From NCBI GenBank assembly GCA_021808195.1, contig JAKBCE010000036.1, positions 1 through 32,036 of the forward strand: a stretch of 32,036 nt of DNA, written 5' to 3'. Shown piece by piece: positions 9,111-16,888 of this stretch (the first letter of the stretch is position 1; the number at the start of each line of letters is the position of its first letter). The notes below the pieces were generated by a model. It was given only the letters and a program-made list of their open reading frames with translations. It made no database searches and had not been told where the DNA came from. The stretch is from Pseudomonadota bacterium (GTDB lineage Bacteria > Pseudomonadota > Gammaproteobacteria > Steroidobacterales > Steroidobacteraceae). The translations under genes were made by a program, and so were the position numbers.

Positions 9111-10796
9111 GTGCCAGACGCTCTGCTGTCCGAGCTGACACGCGGCGCACCCGGGCTGATGCTCGCCTATGGCAGTGTGCAGGGACCGATGTGGATCGCG
9201 ATGGCGCGCGCGCGTGCGGCAGGGGAGCGCTGGCTGGTCTCTCCCGCGCTGGCGGCCTCCGTGAGCGCAGCTCTGGGGATGGCGCTGTCGGCTGCCGGGC
9301 CGCTGTGGCATCTGATCGGGCCGGCCGGCCAGGTGCTCGGTGCCGCGGGCCTCAGTGTGCTCAGCGGTTATGTGGCCGGCCGCGCACTGGGTCATACCAG
9401 CAGGCGGCGAGCATTTACGCACGTTCGGGGCGCGGTGGTGCGCGAGGAGCGCGCCGAGCCGGCGGCCGCGCAGCGTGCTTGGGGGGCGGATCGCTCGCGC
9501 GGCCACGACGGCCAGAGCGTGACGCTCGCCGGCGTGCCGATTGCGCGCCTGGATGAGTCGAAGCATTTCAAGATCCTCGGCACGACCGGTGCCGGCAAGA
9601 GCACCGCGATCGCCGAGTTGCTCACCGGGGCGCTCGCGCGCGGCGATCGCGCCGTGATCGCCGATCCGGATGGCGGCTATGCGCAACGCTTCTTGCAGGA
9701 GTCGCGTGGTGATGTCGTGCTCAGTCCGTTCGAGCCGGCCGGCCGGCGCTGGGATCTGTTCGGGGAGATCAGCGAGCCGTACGACATCGAGCAGCTCGCG
9801 CTCGCGCTGATCCCGGATCAGCAGGGTGCCGAGCGCAGCTGGCGTGGGTATGCCCGCACCCTGTTCAGTGCCGTGACTGCACAGGCCCGCGCCGCCGGTG
9901 TGAGCGACATCGGGGAGCTGTACGACTTGCTGGTGCTCGCCGATGCGGCCGAGCTGAAGCGGCTGGTGGGCGGTACGCCGGCACAACCTTTCTTCGATGA
10001 GCACAACGCACGCATGCTCGACTCGATCCGCTCCGTCGCCAGCTCGGCGGTCGGGGCGCTGCAATACGTGGCGCGCCAGAGCGCCCCGCCGCTGTCGGTA
10101 CGCGAGTGGGTGCGCAGCGGTCGCGGGGTGCTGTTCATCCCGTACCGGGCCGGGCAGATTGCCGCCTTGCGCTCGAGTATCTCGGCGTGGATGCGGCTCG
10201 CGATCTTCGAATCCATGCAGCACTCGGCGCAGGTGGCGCCGCTGTGGTTCATCGTCGATGAGCTCGATGCGCTCGGCCCGATCGACGGTCTGAAGGATGC
10301 GCTGGCCCGTCTGCGCAAATTCGGCGGTCGCTGCGTGCTCGGTTTTCAGTCCGTTGCGCAGGTGTCGAGCACTTACGGTACCGGGGAGGCGCAGACCATC
10401 GTGGAGAACTGCGGCAATTCTTTGATTCTGCGCTGCTCGGCGAGCGAGCATGGCGGTACGGCGCGGTTCGCCTCGCGCCTGATCGGTGAGCGGGAGATCG
10501 TGAGGGTGACGCGCTCGCGCTCGCGCCGGCCGGGCGATCTGCTGCCCTCGGTGAGCGATGCGGAGCACTGGCAGGTCGAGCCGGCCGTCATGGATGCACA
10601 GATCGAGCGGCTGGCGGATCTGTCGGGTTATCTGAAGCTCGCCTCGGTGCCAGACTGGCGGCGGGTGCATCTTATGCCGCCCGCCGATCCGCAACGCGAG
10701 CCATTCGGCCATCAAACCGTGCAACGGCCGCCATTGCCCGAGCGGACTGCCGATGCGCACGCGGACCGGACCGAGGCGGGCTGCACTCATGGGTGA
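9111..10796 (+). CDS. TraD/VirD4-like type IV coupling protein, copy 1
   Basis: A 561-residue coupling ATPase that recruits the relaxase-DNA complex to the T4SS. Residues about 40-90 contain hydrophobic segments consistent with an N-terminal membrane anchor. Walker A is GTTGAGKS at residues 157-164 and Walker B is LWFIVDELDALG from residue 378. LRKFGGRCVLGFQSVAQ and VENCGNSLILRC follow, as in TrwB/TraD AAA domains. The start is uncertain: GTG 9111 is used, TTG 9102 and ATG 9159 are also in frame, and none has a clear Shine-Dalgarno. The gene follows virB11 after 5 bp. A second gene of the same family lies about 500 bp downstream, which is unusual. Confidence 0.93.
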   Translation: MPDALLSELTRGAPGLMLAYGSVQGPMWIAMARARAAGERWLVSPALAASVSAALGMALSAAGPLWHLIGPAGQVLGAAGLSVLSGYVAGRALGHTSRRRAFTHVRGAVVREERAEPAAAQRAWGADRSRGHDGQSVTLAGVPIARLDESKHFKILGTTGAGKSTAIAELLTGALARGDRAVIADPDGGYAQRFLQESRGDVVLSPFEPAGRRWDLFGEISEPYDIEQLALALIPDQQGAERSWRGYARTLFSAVTAQARAAGVSDIGELYDLLVLADAAELKRLVGGTPAQPFFDEHNARMLDSIRSVASSAVGALQYVARQSAPPLSVREWVRSGRGVLFIPYRAGQIAALRSSISAWMRLAIFESMQHSAQVAPLWFIVDELDALGPIDGLKDALARLRKFGGRCVLGFQSVAQVSSTYGTGEAQTIVENCGNSLILRCSASEHGGTARFASRLIGEREIVRVTRSRSRRPGDLLPSVSDAEHWQVEPAVMDAQIERLADLSGYLKLASVPDWRRVHLMPPADPQREPFGHQTVQRPPLPERTADAHADRTEAGCTHG

Positions 10797-11298
10797 GCCG
10801 GAGCCGTTGAACGAAACGCTGCGGGTCGGTCTGTTGTTGGAGACCGCACAGAACCAGCAGCGTCAGGTCGAAGCGGCGCTCGCCGGCCTGCGTGGGTATG
10901 CCCAGGCACTCGATGAGCGACTCGGCGTGCAGGTCGAGTGCGCACTCGAGGCGGCACTCGCGGGTCTGCGTCGCGAAGTGGATGACGCCGCGGCCGGGCT
11001 GCGGCGTTTGCATCAAGCGGCGGATGTGCGCTGGATGGTCTGCAGCACGGTGGCCACGTTGCTGAGTGCGCTGATCGCGCTGAGCGCTGTGCGATTGCTG
11101 CTGCCGTCGCCCCAACAGGTGGCTGCGTTGCGTGCGCGCCGAGCAGTATTTGCCGCGGACATCGCGCGTCTGCGCCGATATGGGGGCTCGGTCGAGCTGC
11201 GCCGATGCGGCGCGCGCGGCAGACTCTGCGTGCGTGTCGTGCGCAGCGGGCCGGCGTATGGCTCGCACGGCGATTTCCTGCCCGTGAAGGCGCCATGA
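10789..11298 (+). CDS. MobB-like mobilisation accessory protein, one transmembrane span
   Basis: A 169-residue protein wedged between two coupling-protein genes and overlapping both. The N-terminal 80 residues are helical and heptad-like (NETLRVGLLLETAQNQQRQ, then repeated ALAGLR elements). One hydrophobic span lies at about residues 83-105, followed by a short C-terminal domain with GGSVELRRCGARGRLCVRV. A coiled coil, one span and a small cysteine-containing tail resemble MobB-type relaxosome accessory proteins found beside MobQ relaxases, which help dock relaxase to coupling protein. This assignment is from memory of family architecture plus context and is tentative; topology and position are certain. 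Confidence 0.6.
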   Translation: MGEPEPLNETLRVGLLLETAQNQQRQVEAALAGLRGYAQALDERLGVQVECALEAALAGLRREVDDAAAGLRRLHQAADVRWMVCSTVATLLSALIALSAVRLLLPSPQQVAALRARRAVFAADIARLRRYGGSVELRRCGARGRLCVRVVRSGPAYGSHGDFLPVKAP

Positions 11299-12713
11299 TC
11301 CTGCCGTCGTACCGCGCTCTGCGCAGTGCACCGGTCGGCCACCAGCTCCTGGGTGCACTGCTGCTTGGGCTCGTCCTGGTGGCGCTGATGCGAGTCCGCC
11401 GCCAGCGCGGCCGCGATGTGCATCATCGCGGGGCTCGCATTGAGACCGCTTCCCGGTCCCGCCGCCGCCTGCGCCGAGTGCCTGGCCTCGGCACGCTGCG
11501 GCCCATCAGCCTGGCGACGGTTGCGATTGCGCCGCTCGAGGAAACCAAACACTTCAAGCTCATCGGCACGACCGGGACCGGCAAATCCACGGCCATTGCC
11601 GAGCTCATCGGCGGGGCGCTCGGGCGCGGGGATCGGGCCGTGATCGCCGATCCGGACGGCGGCTACCTCGAGCATTTCCACGCTCCCGGCCGGGGGGATG
11701 TCATTCTCAACCCGTTCGAGCGGCGGGCCCCGCGCTGGGATCCGTTCGCGGAGCTCGACGGACCGGCCGATCCGCAACAACTGGCCGCAAGCCTGATTGC
11801 CCCGGGGGAAGATGCGAGCGGGCGCGAGTGGCGCGGCTACGCGCGCACGTTTCTCGCCAGCGTGCTGCGCCGCGCACACGAGCGCGGTGGCGACGTTCGC
11901 CAGCTGTGGCACCTGATCGCCGTGGCTCCAGGCACTGAATTGCGACCACTACTCGAGGACACCCCCGCACAGCCGTTTCTCGAGCCGGAGAACGCGCGCA
12001 TGTTCGGCTCGATCCGCTCGGTGGCTACGGCCTGTTGCGCGGCGCTCGAACATGTCTGTGCGCAGTGTGCGCGTGACTTCTCGGTGCGCCGGTGGGTGCG
12101 TGGCGGCCGCGGGGTGTTGTTTCTGCCGTACCGGGCGGGCGAGATCGCCGCGCTGCGCACGCTGATTGCCAGCTGGATGCGCCTGGCGATTTTCGAGACG
12201 ATGGACGGACCACCGGCTGACCGGCGCCTGTGGTTCGTCATCGATGAGCTCGATGCCCTCGGCGCGATCGATGGTCTGCGCGATGCGCTGGCGCGGCTGC
12301 GCAAATTCGGCGGGCGCTGCGTGCTCGGCTTTCAATCCATCGGTCAGGTGGCCGCGCTCTATGGCATGGGCGATGCGCAGACCCTGGTCGAGAATTGCGG
12401 CAACACCCTGATCCTGCGCTGCTCGGCGAGCGAGCGGGGCGGCACGGCGCAGTTCTGCTCGCGACTGATCGGTGAGCGGGAAATCGCGCGCCGCACGGTC
12501 GCACGCACTCGCGAGGGGCTCGGTGGCTTCGGCGGCGGACCGCGCGCAGCCCGCCGCTCGGTGCACCTCAGCGAGCAGCGCGTCACGGAACTCGCAGTGC
12601 TGCCCTCGGAAATCGAGCAACTGGCGGATCTGGAGGGCTTCCTGAAGACGGCCGGTTCGCCGTGCTGGCTCAAGGTGCGTGTGCGGGCGCAGGCGCTGAG
12701 TCGCACCGGGTAG
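11295..12713 (+). CDS. TraD/VirD4-like type IV coupling protein, copy 2
   Basis: A 472-residue second coupling ATPase. A single hydrophobic N-terminal segment at about residues 17-32 is followed by the AAA domain: Walker A GTTGTGKS at residues 91-98 and Walker B LWFVIDELDALG from residue 312. It aligns by eye along most of its ATPase domain with copy 1; for example GDRAVIADPDGGY, SWMRLAIFE and LRKFGGRCVLGFQS are shared exactly. It is shorter, mainly because copy 1 has a longer N-terminal region. Both retain all visible catalytic motifs, so neither looks like a decayed duplicate. Its ATG overlaps the stop of the MobB-like gene, and the relaxase begins 6 bp after its own stop. Confidence 0.92.
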   Translation: MILPSYRALRSAPVGHQLLGALLLGLVLVALMRVRRQRGRDVHHRGARIETASRSRRRLRRVPGLGTLRPISLATVAIAPLEETKHFKLIGTTGTGKSTAIAELIGGALGRGDRAVIADPDGGYLEHFHAPGRGDVILNPFERRAPRWDPFAELDGPADPQQLAASLIAPGEDASGREWRGYARTFLASVLRRAHERGGDVRQLWHLIAVAPGTELRPLLEDTPAQPFLEPENARMFGSIRSVATACCAALEHVCAQCARDFSVRRWVRGGRGVLFLPYRAGEIAALRTLIASWMRLAIFETMDGPPADRRLWFVIDELDALGAIDGLRDALARLRKFGGRCVLGFQSIGQVAALYGMGDAQTLVENCGNTLILRCSASERGGTAQFCSRLIGEREIARRTVARTREGLGGFGGGPRAARRSVHLSEQRVTELAVLPSEIEQLADLEGFLKTAGSPCWLKVRVRAQALSRTG

Positions 12714-12719
12714 GGCGCG

Positions 12720-13808
12720 ATGGCCGTCTTTCATATGCAGATCAACACCGTCTCGCGCTCGAGCGGACGCAACGCCCCGGCGTCGGCGGCGTATCGGGCC
12801 GGGGAGCGGATCCGCGATGAGCGCACGGGGGCACTCTACGATCACCGCGCGCGAGCCGACGTGCTGCACAAGGAGATTCTACTGCCATCGCGGCTCGAGC
12901 AGGCCGGTACGGCACCGCAGTGGGCGCGCGACCGGGCGCAGTTGTGGAATGCGGCCGAACGGATCGAGCAGCGCGCGAACTCGCGCGTCGCGCGCGAGTA
13001 TATGGTGGCACTGCCGGCGGAACTGTCCGCCGCGCAACGCGTGCAGCTCGCTCGGGCGTTCTCGCGGGACATCGCCGATCGATACAACGTGGCGGTGGAC
13101 CTCGCCGTCCATGCGCCGCGTCCGTTCGGTGATCCGCGCAACTTCCATGCCCATCTGCTCACCACGACGCGCGAGCTCAGAGCAGAGGGGCTCGGACCGA
13201 AGAGCGGCCTGGACATGACTGGCACGACGCGTGCGGAACTCGGACTGCCCACGAACCGCCGGGAGTTCACTGCGCTGCGGCAACGCTGGGCGGAGCTGGT
13301 CAACGAGCACTTGCGTGCCGCGCATCTGGAGGTGCGGGTCGATGCCCGCAGTCTCGCCGAGCGCGGCATCGAGCGCGAGCCGCGGCCCCGCCTGCCGTGG
13401 GCGGCGATCGCGGCCGAGCGGCGCGGCGAGAGAAGCGAAGTAGCTGAGCGCATCCGGGAGCGCTATCGCGCCCGAGTGGCCGCGCGCGCCGAGCGCGTGG
13501 GTTCGCCGCCGGCCGCACCGCTGCGAGCGATTGAGAGTGCTGCGTCGCCCTCAGAGGCGCAGCAACGCCGGCGTGAGGCAGTGCGCGAGTGGTTGCAGTA
13601 CCGTCAGGCGAGCGGCCGTGAGGTGGGCGCAGGGAACTCGCTCACCGAAGCGCTGCGCCGCGAGGCGCTCGAGGCCTGGCGGGCTCATCGGGCGAATGAT
13701 CGAGACGCGACGGCAACGGCGCATGAGCCGTCTGCGCAGTCCGCAGCCGAGCCTGAGCCCGATGGCTCCGCGCCGCGTGCGGGTCACGACCCGGAGGTGT
13801 CGTGGTGA
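12720..13808 (+). CDS. MobA/MobL-family (MobQ) relaxase
   Basis: A 362-residue relaxase that would nick oriT and become covalently attached to the transferred strand. The N-terminal MobA/MobL domain shows motif I with the candidate catalytic tyrosine Y25 (ASAAYRAGERI) and the three-histidine metal site: H131 followed by H143 and H145 in NFHAHLLTTT. The last 120 residues are charged, low complexity and without a recognised domain; no helicase or primase domain is attached. It closes the operon. MobQ relaxases are often found on mobilisable plasmids, so having one co-transcribed with a full VirB channel matters for judging self-transfer. No obvious oriT was found inside the window. Confidence 0.93.
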   Translation: MAVFHMQINTVSRSSGRNAPASAAYRAGERIRDERTGALYDHRARADVLHKEILLPSRLEQAGTAPQWARDRAQLWNAAERIEQRANSRVAREYMVALPAELSAAQRVQLARAFSRDIADRYNVAVDLAVHAPRPFGDPRNFHAHLLTTTRELRAEGLGPKSGLDMTGTTRAELGLPTNRREFTALRQRWAELVNEHLRAAHLEVRVDARSLAERGIEREPRPRLPWAAIAAERRGERSEVAERIRERYRARVAARAERVGSPPAAPLRAIESAASPSEAQQRRREAVREWLQYRQASGREVGAGNSLTEALRREALEAWRAHRANDRDATATAHEPSAQSAAEPEPDGSAPRAGHDPEVSW

Positions 13809-13818
13809 GTCCCGTGGC

Positions 13819-13848
13819 GCGCTCTGTCCCGCTGAGGGGGCAGAGCGC
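13819..13848. terminator. Hairpin between convergent relaxase and PAP2 genes
   Basis: A 12-bp stem (GCGCTCTG/CAGAGCGC plus TCCC/GGGG with one G-T pair) with a 6-base loop begins 10 bp after the relaxase stop and ends just before the PAP2 stop on the other strand. It can fold in both transcripts, so it may act as a shared bidirectional terminator. There is no T-tract on either side, so intrinsic termination strength is uncertain. Confidence 0.6.
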
Positions 13849-13856
13849 AACGGGCG

Positions 13857-14765
13857 TCAGTTGAAATCCTGCACGTAGGCGAGCATGGCACCGCCGCGCA
13901 CGGGCACCACCGAGACCATGGAGTGCTGCATCCCGTCGTGCGCGCGCCGATCCATCACGAAATGCGCCGTCGCCATGCCGAGTGCGGCGGCTGCAACCGT
14001 GTCGGAGAGCCAGTGCGCGTTGTGCTTCATGCGCAGATACGCCGTGCCGAGGCCGATGCCGTAGCCGATCGTGCGGCGCAGCCAGCGGATCTTCGGGTTA
14101 CCCGACTCGGCGAGCACGGTGCCGATGGCGAACGCGGCGGTCACGTGCAGCGAGGGGAAGGAGCTGCCGCCGGCGAACCACTTGTTCGAATCGGTGGTCT
14201 GATACGGCCGCTGGCGGCCGAAGGCGTATTTCATGGCGAAGCCGGTGAGGGAGGCGAGACCGGCCGACTCCAACATGTTCCACGACTCGGACCGCCCGGC
14301 GCTGCTGTGCGTCAGGGAGGCATAACCGAAGGTGAACGCGAAAGCGGCAAAGCCCGGCAGCGCATCACTGATCGTGGCGCTCGAGGGGGGCTTGCCGCCG
14401 AGCGGGCGGCTCGAGCCGCTGTCGAAGTGCGTGCGCACCTGCGTGTCGTAGTGGTGAGCCACCGCGATCGCCGCGAGCGCACCGCCGAAGTATTCCCAGT
14501 TGCGCCGCCGCCAGTGCAGCGGGTCGGTGTAATACGCCTTCATGTCCCCGAGGGAGCGAAAGAACAGCGACTTCACCGTCGAGCGCTGCCGCCCGTAGTG
14601 GATCGCCGCCGGCGAGGTGAGCGGGGCGGGCAGCTCTGCGCCATCGGCCGGTGCCGCGGTGGTTTGTGCCGCGGTTTGTGCGGCCTGTACCTGGGGGCAC
14701 AGGCCGCCCAGCAGCAGCGTGATGCCGAGGAGCCATGCGTGGCGGTGCGGGTATTTGATCCTCAT
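13857..14765 (-). CDS. PAP2-family membrane-associated phosphatase
   Basis: A 302-residue PAP2 acid phosphatase. An N-terminal signal-like hydrophobic segment (residues 10-28) is followed by an alanine-rich linker and a membrane-associated catalytic domain. All three phosphatase motifs are visible: K179-x6-R186-P187, P204-S-L-H207, and R245-x5-H251-x3-D255. The serine usually preceding the arginine of motif 3 is leucine here. Such enzymes dephosphorylate lipid phosphates, undecaprenyl pyrophosphate or related substrates in the periplasm; the substrate cannot be told. The gene lies downstream of arsB on the same strand, 137 bp away, and converges on the relaxase gene. Confidence 0.9.
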   Translation of the reverse strand: MRIKYPHRHAWLLGITLLLGGLCPQVQAAQTAAQTTAAPADGAELPAPLTSPAAIHYGRQRSTVKSLFFRSLGDMKAYYTDPLHWRRRNWEYFGGALAAIAVAHHYDTQVRTHFDSGSSRPLGGKPPSSATISDALPGFAAFAFTFGYASLTHSSAGRSESWNMLESAGLASLTGFAMKYAFGRQRPYQTTDSNKWFAGGSSFPSLHVTAAFAIGTVLAESGNPKIRWLRRTIGYGIGLGTAYLRMKHNAHWLSDTVAAAALGMATAHFVMDRRAHDGMQHSMVSVVPVRGGAMLAYVQDFN

Positions 14766-14902
14766 CGGCGGATTTTAGGGATTTCCTGCCGCGCCGGTAG
14801 AGGGGGACGGTGAATAATTTGCGCTCCCCGCGCTGGCCGGGCGTGGCACGGTTCGCCGGCGGGGTGTCAGGCCGCCTGCAGAAGGATGGCGCATCGCGAC
14901 GC

Positions 14903-16174
14903 TCACAGTGCGTGAACGAATGCGACTGCGGCGAGGGCCGCGAGCAACGCAGGGGGCATCACACGCACGCCGAGCTTCAGGAAGCTCACGGCATCAATGT
15001 GGATCTGTTCGCGTCGCAGCGCAATCAGCCACAGCAGGGTGGCGAGTGAGCCGGTGACCGAGAGATTCGGGCCGAGATCGACGCCAATCAGCAGGCTCGC
15101 GCGCAGATGCGCCAGTGCGGGGGCCCCGCCGAGCGTGGCGCTGATCAGCGCCACGGGCAGATTGTTCATGACGTTGCTGGCGGCGGCGACGCCCCCGCCG
15201 GCGAGCAGCGGTGCGAGCGAGCCGGTGTGCTGTGCCAGCCGCTCGAGCAGCACCGTGAGCGCCGAGAACAGCCCGGTGCGCTGCAGTCCGGCCACCAAGA
15301 CGAACAGTCCGGCCACCAGCGGCAGCACGCTCCAGGGCACCTCGCGCAGCAGCGGCCAGGGGGCGCGCCGCTCGATCAGCAGCACCAGAGAGAGTGTCAG
15401 CAGCGCGGCGGCGAAGGTCGGCGCACCCAGCTGCAGCCCGCTCGCCGAGGCGCCCAGCAGCACCAGTACCGTCAGGCCGATGCCGGTGGCGGCCAGTTTT
15501 GCGGCGCGGGTGAGCGGCGGCAGCGGCACCTCATGGGTGAAGATACCGTCGAGGGCGCCGCGCTGCGTGGCGCGCAGGGCGAGGTAGGTCACGCCGATGG
15601 CGAGGAGCGAAGGCAGCAGGAACGCACCGAGCCAGGCGCCAAGCGGCGGCAGGTGACTGGCGTAGACCACCAGGTTGGCGGGGTTGGCAATGGGCAGCAG
15701 AAAGCTCGCCGCGTTGGCGATGAAGGCGCAGCTCAGCAGATACGGCAGCGGTTCGGTGCGTGCCTGGCGGGCCGCCGCGTAGACCGCCGGGGTGAGCACC
15801 ACCGCCGTCGCATCGTTTGAGAGCAGCGCCGTCACGCCGATGCCGACCAGATAGACCAGGACGAACAGCCGGCGCGGCGAGCCGCGCGCGGCCCGCACGG
15901 CGTGCGCCGCCAGCCAATCGAACAGACCCTCGGCCCGTGCCAGCTCGGCGAGCAGCATCATCCCGGCGAGAAACAGGTATACGTCGGTGCCACGCCCGAC
16001 GGCGAGCCAGGCCGCATGCCATGAGACCAGCGAGCCGAGGACGAGCAACGCCGCTCCGGCTACCGCCCACAGCGTCTCGGAGATGCCCCAGGGACGCAAC
16101 AGCATGCCTGCCACGGCGCATGCGCCGATCAGCCAGATGATGTCATTCGCGAAGCTCGCCTGAAGTGTGGGCAC
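14903..16174 (-). CDS. arsB: ArsB-like arsenite/anion permease
   Basis: A 423-residue polytopic membrane protein of the ArsB/NhaD ion transporter superfamily, with about 10-12 hydrophobic helices. Diagnostic segments are LLSNDATAVVLTPAVYA in the first half and ASNVMNNLPVALISA plus DLGPNLSVTGSLATLLW in the second, which match the pore motifs of arsenical pump membrane proteins. The likely role is arsenite (or antimonite) efflux. The GTG start at 16174 follows AAGGA by about 5 bases. No arsR, arsC or arsA is adjacent, so the substrate is inferred from family only, and a related anion carrier is possible. Confidence 0.83.
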   Translation of the reverse strand: MPTLQASFANDIIWLIGACAVAGMLLRPWGISETLWAVAGAALLVLGSLVSWHAAWLAVGRGTDVYLFLAGMMLLAELARAEGLFDWLAAHAVRAARGSPRRLFVLVYLVGIGVTALLSNDATAVVLTPAVYAAARQARTEPLPYLLSCAFIANAASFLLPIANPANLVVYASHLPPLGAWLGAFLLPSLLAIGVTYLALRATQRGALDGIFTHEVPLPPLTRAAKLAATGIGLTVLVLLGASASGLQLGAPTFAAALLTLSLVLLIERRAPWPLLREVPWSVLPLVAGLFVLVAGLQRTGLFSALTVLLERLAQHTGSLAPLLAGGGVAAASNVMNNLPVALISATLGGAPALAHLRASLLIGVDLGPNLSVTGSLATLLWLIALRREQIHIDAVSFLKLGVRVMPPALLAALAAVAFVHAL

Positions 16175-16456
16175 GGTGATCCTTGGTGGCCGTCGAGCGC
16201 CTGTCCGTGCCGCACGCCGATGCAGCGCAGGGTGGGCGTGCTCCGAGCGGGTAGGGACGCTGTGCTCGGTCCGCGCTGTGCGGCGGCGCCCGTTCGGCGT
16301 GCCGCGCCGTTCACCTCTGCGCCGCGGCGAACGGCACGTATGCGCGCCGGGCGCGAGGCGCTTAGCGGCTCGCGATCACCCTAGCGAGTTTCGCCAACTC
16401 AGGCAAGAACTCGACGGAGCGCTGCGCTACCCGCCGGACCGTCGGCCGCGGCTCGC
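16175..16456. other. Divergent intergenic region between arsB and the BlaI-type regulator gene
   Basis: About 280 bp without a supported gene. It must hold the arsB promoter on the - strand, but I could not settle on a convincing pair of boxes. A weak 6-bp inverted repeat (CGAGTT/AACTCG) around 16384-16414 may be fortuitous. No ArsR-type operator is recognised. The regulator promoter occupies the right end. Confidence 0.4.
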
Positions 16457-16485
16457 TTGTTTACTTACGACGGCAGTCGTAGACT
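16457..16485 (+). promoter_or_regulatory. Predicted promoter of the BlaI-type/RND operon
   Basis: TTGTTT (16457-16462) and TAGACT (16480-16485) are separated by exactly 17 bp. If transcription starts about 7 bases after the -10 box, the message would begin at or next to the regulator ATG at 16493, giving a leaderless or nearly leaderless mRNA; no Shine-Dalgarno is visible before that ATG. The match to consensus is modest; the position relative to the dyad below supports it. Confidence 0.45.
16466..16481. promoter_or_regulatory. Dyad operator for BlaI/CopY-type repressor
   Basis: TACGACGGCAGTCGTA is a dyad with perfect 6-bp arms and a 4-bp centre. It sits between and partly over the predicted -35 and -10 boxes of the regulator's own gene. 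BlaI/MecI/CopY operators are dyads with TACA/TGTA-like arms, so TAC...GTA arms fit loosely. Autorepression is the natural inference. Confidence 0.6.
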
Positions 16486-16492
16486 GCGCCGA

Positions 16493-16888
16493 ATGAGTAC
16501 GTTTCGACTGCCTGCCGACGATCTCGAGTACGCCGTGCTCGCCTCGCTCTGGGAGCTCGGTACCGCATCGGTGCGCGAGCTGCACGAGCGGCTCGGTGTG
16601 CCGCAGGGCCTGGTGTACACGACCACGGCGAAGGTGGTCGATCGCCTGCGCGAGAAAGGGTTGATTCAACGGCAGCGCAGGGGCGCGGCGTTTCAGTATC
16701 GGGCGAAAGTGGCGCGCGAGACGGTCGAGCGGGCGCGCGCCCGCAATGCGCTGACGCGTCTGCTCGGGGCAGCCCCGCGCGCAGCCGCGGCGGCGTTGGT
16801 TGAGGCGGTGGAGGATCTCGACCCGGCGCTGCTCGAGGAGCTCGAGCAGGCGGTCGCCGCGCGACGGAGGGCAAAAAGTGGAACGTGA
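16493..16888 (+). CDS. BlaI/MecI/CopY-family transcriptional repressor
   Basis: A 131-residue winged-helix repressor. The N-terminal 75 residues form the BlaI-type DNA-binding domain (LEYAVLASLWELGTASVREL, then VYTTTAKVVDRLREKGLI and the wing RGAAFQYRA). The helical C-terminal half would dimerise. In this family, derepression occurs by metal or drug binding (CopY) or by proteolysis coupled to an M56 sensor (BlaI/BlaR1). Here an M56 gene overlaps its 3' end, which favours the proteolytic route. The ATG at 16493 matches the family N-terminus; an upstream TTG at 16457 would add 12 unlikely residues encoded by promoter DNA. Confidence 0.9.
   Translation: MSTFRLPADDLEYAVLASLWELGTASVRELHERLGVPQGLVYTTTAKVVDRLREKGLIQRQRRGAAFQYRAKVARETVERARARNALTRLLGAAPRAAAAALVEAVEDLDPALLEELEQAVAARRRAKSGT

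Larger units (their letters stand above)
85..13808 (+). mobile_element. Conjugation module: VirB-type T4SS, two coupling proteins, MobQ relaxase
   Basis: Fourteen co-directional genes with almost no intergenic space encode a complete VirB2-VirB11 channel, two TraD/VirD4-like coupling ATPases, a MobB-like accessory protein and a MobA/MobL relaxase. These are the parts needed for self-transfer of a plasmid or an integrative conjugative element. Seen directly are the gene order and the overlapping stop-start codons. That it is mobile is inference, because neither an integrase, a replication gene nor an oriT was recognised. The left boundary lies outside the window. The right boundary is probably close to the hairpin after the relaxase, since PAP2 and arsB beyond it have no conjugation role. 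Confidence 0.75.

Noticed and set aside
8802..10790. Long - strand open frame across the first coupling protein
   Set aside because: It mirrors a gene with intact Walker motifs; its composition is that of a codon-bias shadow.
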